From: Bacteroidales bacterium UBA3143
GTDB taxonomy: Bacteria; Bacteroidota; Bacteroidia; Bacteroidales; Dysgonomonadaceae
Length of the DNA stretch: 12,740 bases
Assembly (NCBI GenBank): GCA_002364735.1
Contig: DEZB01000008.1
Span: forward strand, 1 to 12,740
Reading direction: 5' to 3'
The position numbers and the translations under genes are program-made. The notes beneath the pieces were generated by a model. It did no database searches and was not told the DNA's origin. It saw nothing but the letters and a program-made list of their open reading frames with translations. Positions 8,786 to 12,740 of the stretch are shown here, piece after piece (position 1 is the stretch's first letter; each line of letters begins with the position of its first letter).

Positions 8786-8817
8786 TTTACAATTGAAACT
8801 AAACATCAATAATTTTG
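8786..8817 (+). promoter_or_regulatory. predicted promoter of the sulfatase gene
   Basis: TTTA (8786-8789, one mismatch to TTTG), then 20 bases, then TAATTTTG (8810-8817), an exact TAnnTTTG. It lies in the 64-nt gap after the barrel-protein gene and would give a transcript start near 8824, about 14 nt before the ATG. The sulfatase may thus be transcribed independently of, or in addition to, read-through from upstream. Confidence 0.5.
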
Positions 8818-8837
8818 TAAATTAAAACAATAAGAAA

Positions 8838-10244
8838 ATGAACAAACAAAACATTGCCAATCTGATTCTTTGCTGTGCACCATTGTATGCATGCAATACA
8901 GCAAAAGAGGTACACCCTCAAAAGCCAAATGTAATCTACATATTGGCAGACGATTTAGGATATGGAGATATAGAGCCTTATGGGCAACAGATTATCAAAA
9001 CCCCGCACCTCAACCAGATGGCGCGTGAAGGAATGCTATTTACACAGCATTATGCAGGAAGCACAGTAAGTGCACCTTCAAGAAGCTCCTTGATGACAGG
9101 CTTGCACACTGGACACACACAGATAAGGGGTAACAAAGAAATTGCTCCCGAAGGACAGCAACCCATGGAGGGAGACACTTATACCATTGGTAAAATGATG
9201 AAAGAGGCTAACTATTCAACTGGTCTTTTCGGGAAATGGGGCTTAGGTTATCCCGAATCTCCATCCATCCCAAAAACGATGGGTTTTGATGAGTTCTATG
9301 GTTACAACTGCCAAAGGGAAGCACACAGCTACTATCCCGATCATTTGTGGAAAAACGAAGAGAGGGTCATTTTAGAAGGTAATCAAAATGGTGAACGCAA
9401 TACTTATTCACAAGAATTGATACATCAAGAGGCTTTGTCCTTCATTCGCAACAACAAAGACAAACCCTTCTTTGCAATGCTTACTTACACCTTACCTCAT
9501 GCCGAATTGAATTTGCCTCACGACTCTATTTATCACCTATACGAAGATAAATTTGAAGAAACCCCTTACACAGGAGGATATCACGATAGTGAAAAACCCC
9601 GCGCTTCTTTTGCTGCAATGGTTTCACTGTTAGACAAGTATGTGGGTGATGTGTTAGCTGAATTAAAAACACTGGGCATTGATGACAATACCATTGTGAT
9701 ATTCACCAGCGACAATGGCCCTCATAAGGAAGGTGGTGCAGACCCAGAATTCTTTAATAGCGCTGGTCCACTCCGAGGAGTTAAACGAGATTTGTATGAA
9801 GGTGGAATTCGAGTGCCAATGATTGTGCGCTATCCAAGCCACATAAAAGCTGGAACAACAACTGATCACATCAGTGCATTTTGGGATATAATGCCCACAT
9901 TGGCTGATTTGACTCAAACTACTCTACCCGCTAATGCCAATACAGATGGAATTTCTTTATTGCCTACTTTATTGAATAAAGGAAAACAAAAAGAACACAC
10001 ATATCTTTACTGGGAGTTTCACGAAGGTGGTGGTCGATTAGCTCTTCGTGAAGGCGATTGGAAATTAGTGGTGCTGAATGCAAAAACTCCTGAAAAGGAA
10101 ATTATAGAACTATATAATCTTGCAGACGACCTGGGCGAAACTGATAATTTGGCAGAATCACAACCTGAAAAGATAAAGGAGATGAACGCTAAAATGAGAT
10201 CGTTGAGAACAGAATCTGACATTTTCCCTTTCTATTCTAAATAG
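8838..10244 (+). CDS. S1-family sulfatase, serine type, probable galactose/GalNAc-6-sulfatase-like
   Basis: Hydrolyses sulfate esters, here probably on a sugar. The 468-residue protein starts with a short hydrophobic signal and a possible lipobox LYAC (C19). The sulfatase motif is S-A-P-S-R with S78 as the residue to be oxidised to formylglycine, so maturation needs an anaerobic sulfatase-maturating enzyme (anSME), not encoded here. Metal and active-site residues visible are D38-D39, R82, K133 (GKWGLG), H221 (LPHAE), D292-N293 (SDNGPH) and K316 (RGVKRDLYEGG), so the core is complete. The pattern QREAHSYYPDHLW recalls sulfatases of the GALNS-like S1_15/S1_16 groups that act on 6-sulfated galactose or GalNAc. 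That assignment is from memory and tentative. It sits between the barrel protein and the tandem dyad array, with GalNAc glycosidases on both sides. Confidence 0.88.
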   Translation: MNKQNIANLILCCAPLYACNTAKEVHPQKPNVIYILADDLGYGDIEPYGQQIIKTPHLNQMAREGMLFTQHYAGSTVSAPSRSSLMTGLHTGHTQIRGNKEIAPEGQQPMEGDTYTIGKMMKEANYSTGLFGKWGLGYPESPSIPKTMGFDEFYGYNCQREAHSYYPDHLWKNEERVILEGNQNGERNTYSQELIHQEALSFIRNNKDKPFFAMLTYTLPHAELNLPHDSIYHLYEDKFEETPYTGGYHDSEKPRASFAAMVSLLDKYVGDVLAELKTLGIDDNTIVIFTSDNGPHKEGGADPEFFNSAGPLRGVKRDLYEGGIRVPMIVRYPSHIKAGTTTDHISAFWDIMPTLADLTQTTLPANANTDGISLLPTLLNKGKQKEHTYLYWEFHEGGGRLALREGDWKLVVLNAKTPEKEIIELYNLADDLGETDNLAESQPEKIKEMNAKMRSLRTESDIFPFYSK

Positions 10245-10309
10245 TTGAATAAATTAATAACCTGATTACAAGTGTTGTCAACTAAATAAAATTCATCATA
10301 ATCTAATTG

Positions 10310-10682
10310 GTCATACTTTCCGAAAGTCGGAAACCTATACAAAGTGAATTTGTCATACTTTCCGAAGTTCGGAAACCCTCAAAAGTGAGTTTGTCACGCT
10401 TTCCGAAACTCGGAAACCCTCAAAAGGGAGTTTGTCATGCTTTTCGAAAGTCAGAAACCTTGAAAAGTGAGTTTGTCAAGCTTTCCGAAACTCGGAATCC
10501 TTCACAAAGTGAATTTGTCATGCTTTCCGAAGTTCGAAATCCTTGAAAAGGGAGTTTGCCATACTTTCCGAAACTCGGAAACCTTCAAAAGTGAGTTTGT
10601 CAAGCTTTCCGAAAGTCGGAATCCTTCACAAAGTGAGTTTGTCACACTTTTAGAAAGTCGGAAAGCACCAAAAGTTAGTCAA
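10310..10682. repeat. nine-unit 41/42-bp tandem array with a dyad in every unit
   Basis: Units begin at 10310, 10352, 10393, 10434, 10475, 10517, 10558, 10599 and 10641. Units 1, 5 and 8 are 42 bp, units 2-4, 6 and 7 are 41 bp, and the ninth is degenerate. The core is TTTCCGA, three bases, TCGGAAA, a perfect 7-bp dyad in units 1, 2, 3 and 7 and imperfect in units 4, 5, 6, 8 and 9. Units begin with GTCA (GCCA in unit 7) and units 1-8 end in GAGTTT or GAATTT. The array starts 65 nt after the sulfatase stop. Frames read through it are not conserved because 41-bp units shift phase, so it is treated as non-coding. It may be a tandem operator-like array, a REP-like 3' element or a minisatellite. 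Confidence 0.92.
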
Positions 10683-10799
10683 TTAGCAGCTTCGAAAAAC
10701 AAAAGTTCTTTAATTTTGTAAGAGATACTAAGATTAATAAGAACTTGCGATAAATGAAACAGAACAGCACGTAATCAACGATTTAATAAAATAGATTGA

Positions 10800-10831
10800 G
10801 TTGTTTTCTATAAATAATGGACTTATCTTTG
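10800..10831 (+). promoter_or_regulatory. predicted promoter of the GH109 gene
   Basis: GTTG (10800-10803, one mismatch to TTTG), then 20 bases, then TATCTTTG (10824-10831), an exact -7 element. The implied start near 10838 would leave a leader of about 210 nt, long for this kind of gene. A second exact -7 element at 10711-10718 lacks a matching -33 element. Confidence 0.45.
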
Positions 10832-10921
10832 TTTCATCAAATGCTGCAATCTTGTAGTTGCTTTATAACTTATTTGCCCAAGAGCATCTTATAACTCAAA
10901 TAAATAAAACTATTTGTTTGA

Positions 10922-10980
10922 TAAATAGATATTTTGGCAGGTATCCAATTAGCGATCAAACCATAATTGATATCTATTTA
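10922..10980 (+). repeat. 11-bp perfect inverted repeat in the GH109 leader
   Basis: TAAATAGATAT (10922-10932) is the exact reverse complement of ATATCTATTTA (10970-10980), with 37 nt between the arms. The right arm ends 68 nt before the GH109 ATG. The arms are A/T-rich, so a modest RNA hairpin or a pair of protein half-sites are both possible. No T tract follows, so it is not an obvious terminator. Confidence 0.5.
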
Positions 10981-11048
10981 CTCATAATAAAAGTTCATAT
11001 CACAAAGGAAACTCTAAAATTAAACCAATAAAACAAATTAATCAAACA

Positions 11049-12458
11049 ATGAAAAAGTTATTCAATTTACTTTTGTTAGCTGTTTTGTTTACTGGATGCT
11101 CAATGCCATCTGGAGACACAAACAAAGCTAATGGAGAATTTAAACCTTTAAGCACCGAGGTAACAGAAAGACCTGATGGTCAGAAGGATGTATTGGGATT
11201 AACAGCACCCAAGATCGAGACTGTTCGTGTAGGTTTCATCGGACTGGGTATGCGTGGTCCGGGTGCTGTGAATCGTTTCACTCATATTCCAGGAGTAGAG
11301 ATAGTTGCACTTTGCGATTTACACCCCGAACGTGTTGAAAAAAGCCAAGCTATTCTTGAAAAAGCTGGTCTACCTGCCGCAGCTGGTTATAGTGGACAAG
11401 AAGAATCATGGAAAGAGCTTTGCCAAAGAGACGATTTAGACTTAGTTTATATTGCAACTGATTGGAAACACCATGCTGAAATGATGATTTATGCTATGGA
11501 ACAAGGCAAACACGTAGCTTGCGAAGTTCCTGCTGCTATGACAATGGAAGAGATATGGGATGTAATTAACACAGCCGAAAGAACTCAAAAACATTGTATG
11601 CAACTTGAAAACTGTGTATACGATTTCTTTGAATTAACAACATTGAACATGGCTCAAAAAGGAGTATTTGGAGAAGTGCTATATGCTGAAGGTGCTTACA
11701 TTCACCAATTAGAAAATTACTGGAATTCATATGAAGGCGACTGGCGTTTAGAATACAATAAAAACCACCGTGGAGATATATATGCTACTCACGGCATGGG
11801 GCCTGCTTGCCAATTACTTGACATACACCGAGGTGACAAAATGAATTATTTAGTTGCTATGGACAGCAAACCTGTTAGCATTCCAAACTACATAAGAGAG
11901 GTAAGAGGTGAGGAAGTTGGAGATTTCAAGAATGGTCAACACACCATGACAATGATCAAAACAGAAAAGGAAAAAACTATCCACATCCAACATGATGTGG
12001 CCTCTCCACGTCCATACAGTCGCATGTACCAAGTTACAGGTACTAAAGGTTTTGCAAACAAATATCCCAATGAAGGTTATGCTTTAGAGGCTTCTCAAAT
12101 TGATAGCGATGTAGCAGCTAATCATGAAGATCTAAGTGCTCACTCTTATGTACCTGAAGAAGTGAAGAAAGCTTTGATGGAAAAGTACAAACACCCTATC
12201 CACAAAGAATTGGAAGAACAAGCCAAAAAGGTTGGAGGACATGGTGGCATGGACTTCATCATGGACTACCGCTTAATTTATTGCTTGCAAAATGGTCTTC
12301 CATTAGATATGGATGTATATGACCTTGCAGAATGGTGCTGTTTGGCTCCGCTAACTGCTTTGTCTTTAGAGAACAACAGTGCACCAGTTGAAATTCCAGA
12401 CTTCACTCGTGGCGGATGGAACAAGGTGCAAGGTTTTAGACATGCATTTGCTGAATAA
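11049..12458 (+). CDS. GH109-type NAD-dependent glycosidase lipoprotein (Gfo/Idh/MocA fold), probable alpha-N-acetylgalactosaminidase
   Basis: GH109 enzymes cleave alpha-linked GalNAc with a bound NAD(+) by a transient oxidation-elimination mechanism. The 469-residue protein begins with a lipoprotein signal and lipobox FTGC (C17). A Rossmann domain follows, with dinucleotide motif GFIGLGMRG (62-70), D90 closing the second strand (ALCD) and E159 in CEVP. The C-terminal Gfo/Idh/MocA domain carries Y217 and H219 in GAYIHQ and H248 in THGMGP, residues conserved among GH109 proteins and placed at the substrate site. Length and domain order match Bacteroidota GH109 lipoproteins. The linker between Cys and the Rossmann fold (about 18-58) is polar and probably flexible. 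The gene is monocistronic as far as visible, with a long upstream leader and a strong terminator. Some GH109 relatives have other or unknown substrates, so alpha-GalNAc is a family-based prediction. Confidence 0.87.
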   Translation: MKKLFNLLLLAVLFTGCSMPSGDTNKANGEFKPLSTEVTERPDGQKDVLGLTAPKIETVRVGFIGLGMRGPGAVNRFTHIPGVEIVALCDLHPERVEKSQAILEKAGLPAAAGYSGQEESWKELCQRDDLDLVYIATDWKHHAEMMIYAMEQGKHVACEVPAAMTMEEIWDVINTAERTQKHCMQLENCVYDFFELTTLNMAQKGVFGEVLYAEGAYIHQLENYWNSYEGDWRLEYNKNHRGDIYATHGMGPACQLLDIHRGDKMNYLVAMDSKPVSIPNYIREVRGEEVGDFKNGQHTMTMIKTEKEKTIHIQHDVASPRPYSRMYQVTGTKGFANKYPNEGYALEASQIDSDVAANHEDLSAHSYVPEEVKKALMEKYKHPIHKELEEQAKKVGGHGGMDFIMDYRLIYCLQNGLPLDMDVYDLAEWCCLAPLTALSLENNSAPVEIPDFTRGGWNKVQGFRHAFAE

Positions 12459-12515
12459 GAAATAAAAATTAAGCATTATAGCTTATTGACTATTTACTTA
12501 TTAAACACTACATAT

Positions 12516-12551
12516 AAAAACCCTTTTCTCTTAATTGAGAAAAGGGTTTTT
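12516..12551. terminator. bidirectional intrinsic terminator between convergent genes
   Basis: A perfect 15-bp stem: AAAAACCCTTTTCTC (12516-12530) and GAGAAAAGGGTTTTT (12537-12551) with loop TTAATT. The flanking A and T runs give a U tract in both directions. It lies 57 nt after the GH109 stop and 29 nt beyond the stop of the minus-strand gene to its right, so it probably serves both. Confidence 0.9.
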
Positions 12552-12580
12552 GATGTTGTAAGTGGAAATAAGTCAAAAAA

Positions 12581-12740
12581 CTACTGTTTAAAAATCACTG
12601 CTACCCATTGTTTATTGGAAGGTGTCCTAAGAAGAACTTTTTCCTCACCAATTAGCTTGTTTTCAGAATGCCATTCCCCCTTCCTCACATTCATCCACCT
12701 TAGAGTAAAGGCGGCGTTATATTGTAACCATTCGGTAATC
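12581..12740 (-). CDS. C-terminal end of a convergent gene, possibly a glycoside hydrolase with a collagen-binding-like terminal domain
   Basis: The minus-strand frame is open from the right edge to a TAG stop (12583-12581), showing the last 52 residues. The visible sequence has a beta-strand pattern with RWMNVRKGEWHSE followed by a strand ending QWVAVIFKQ. This resembles the final domain (putative collagen-binding, PF12904 type) found after DUF4038/apiosidase-like TIM barrels, where W(F/Y)(D/N)PRTGEW and DWVLVL occur at these places. Coding status is well supported by the correctly placed stop, the terminator 29 nt beyond it and the protein-like composition. Function is a tentative guess because the catalytic part lies outside the window. 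Confidence 0.6.
   Translation of the reverse strand, partial: ITEWLQYNAAFTLRWMNVRKGEWHSENKLIGEEKVLLRTPSNKQWVAVIFKQ

Larger units (their letters stand above)
10683..11048 (+). other. AT-rich intergenic leader upstream of the GH109 gene
   Basis: This is 366 nt without a convincing coding frame. It contains two exact TAnnTTTG elements (10711-10718 and 10824-10831), an 8-bp inverted repeat AAGTTCTT/AAGAACTT (10703-10710 and 10739-10746) and an 11-bp inverted repeat nearer the gene. The start codon is preceded by an A-rich tract without a clear Shine-Dalgarno sequence. No tRNA or recognised riboswitch was found by eye. Confidence 0.6.

Noticed and set aside
10310..10682. CRISPR array.
   Set aside because: The whole 41/42-bp unit repeats with only scattered differences. 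There are no unique spacers and no cas genes.
10711..10718. TAATTTTG as the main GH109 promoter.
   Set aside because: The -7 match is exact, but no TTTG-like element lies 19-21 bp upstream, unlike the candidate at 10800-10831.
10307..10721. Two overlapping open frames through the tandem array (10307-10546 and 10467-10721) as repeat proteins.
   Set aside because: The 41-bp units shift the frame, so the peptide changes at each one. Neither frame has a convincing start or domain, and the strongest conservation is a DNA dyad, not codons.
10703..10746. 8-bp inverted repeat AAGTTCTT/AAGAACTT as a terminator after the array.
   Set aside because: The arms are short and A/T-rich with a 28-nt loop and no T tract following. 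Such pairs are expected by chance in this AT-rich stretch.

Overview
The window looks like an accessory stretch of a Bacteroidota chromosome, most likely Bacteroidales or a near relative. The evidence is an AT-rich background, starts preceded by A-rich tracts instead of clear Shine-Dalgarno sites, promoters fitting the Bacteroidota TTTG / TAnnTTTG pattern, and families typical of the phylum: a roughly 950-residue secreted S9 peptidase, a GH123/DUF4091 lipoprotein, a serine-type S1 sulfatase and a GH109 lipoprotein. The species cannot be named from the sequence alone.

Layout. Positions 1-234 hold an unassigned stretch with a hairpin and a 44-codon open frame on the minus strand. A Cu(+)-exporting P1B-1 ATPase (copA) runs on the minus strand from 2661 to 235. 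It is divergent from a plus-strand series: secreted S9 peptidase (2790-5636), GH123-type glycosidase lipoprotein (5668-7452) and a strong hairpin terminator (7488-7543). After that come a PagL/acyloxyacyl-hydrolase-like outer-membrane protein (7631-8773) and an S1 sulfatase (8838-10244). An 804-bp intergenic region follows. It contains nine 41/42-bp tandem units, each built around a short dyad (10310-10682), and then an AT-rich leader with an 11-bp inverted repeat. A GH109-type NAD-dependent glycosidase lipoprotein (11049-12458) ends at a bidirectional terminator, and the C-terminus of a convergent minus-strand gene enters from the right edge.

How the genes fit together. GH123 family enzymes release beta-linked GalNAc, GH109 enzymes release alpha-linked GalNAc, and the sulfatase resembles galactose/GalNAc-6-sulfatases. 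All three carry export or lipoprotein signals. This suggests surface or periplasmic processing of GalNAc-containing, possibly sulfated, host glycans without SusC/SusD genes in view. The S9 peptidase could act on the peptide part of glycoproteins, but that is inference. CopA is a separate copper-detoxification unit.

No wholly new multi-gene system is evident. The least explained element is the tandem dyad array between the sulfatase and the GH109 gene. The next most interesting points are the PagL-like protein with Asn at the expected catalytic Glu position and the structured GH109 leader.
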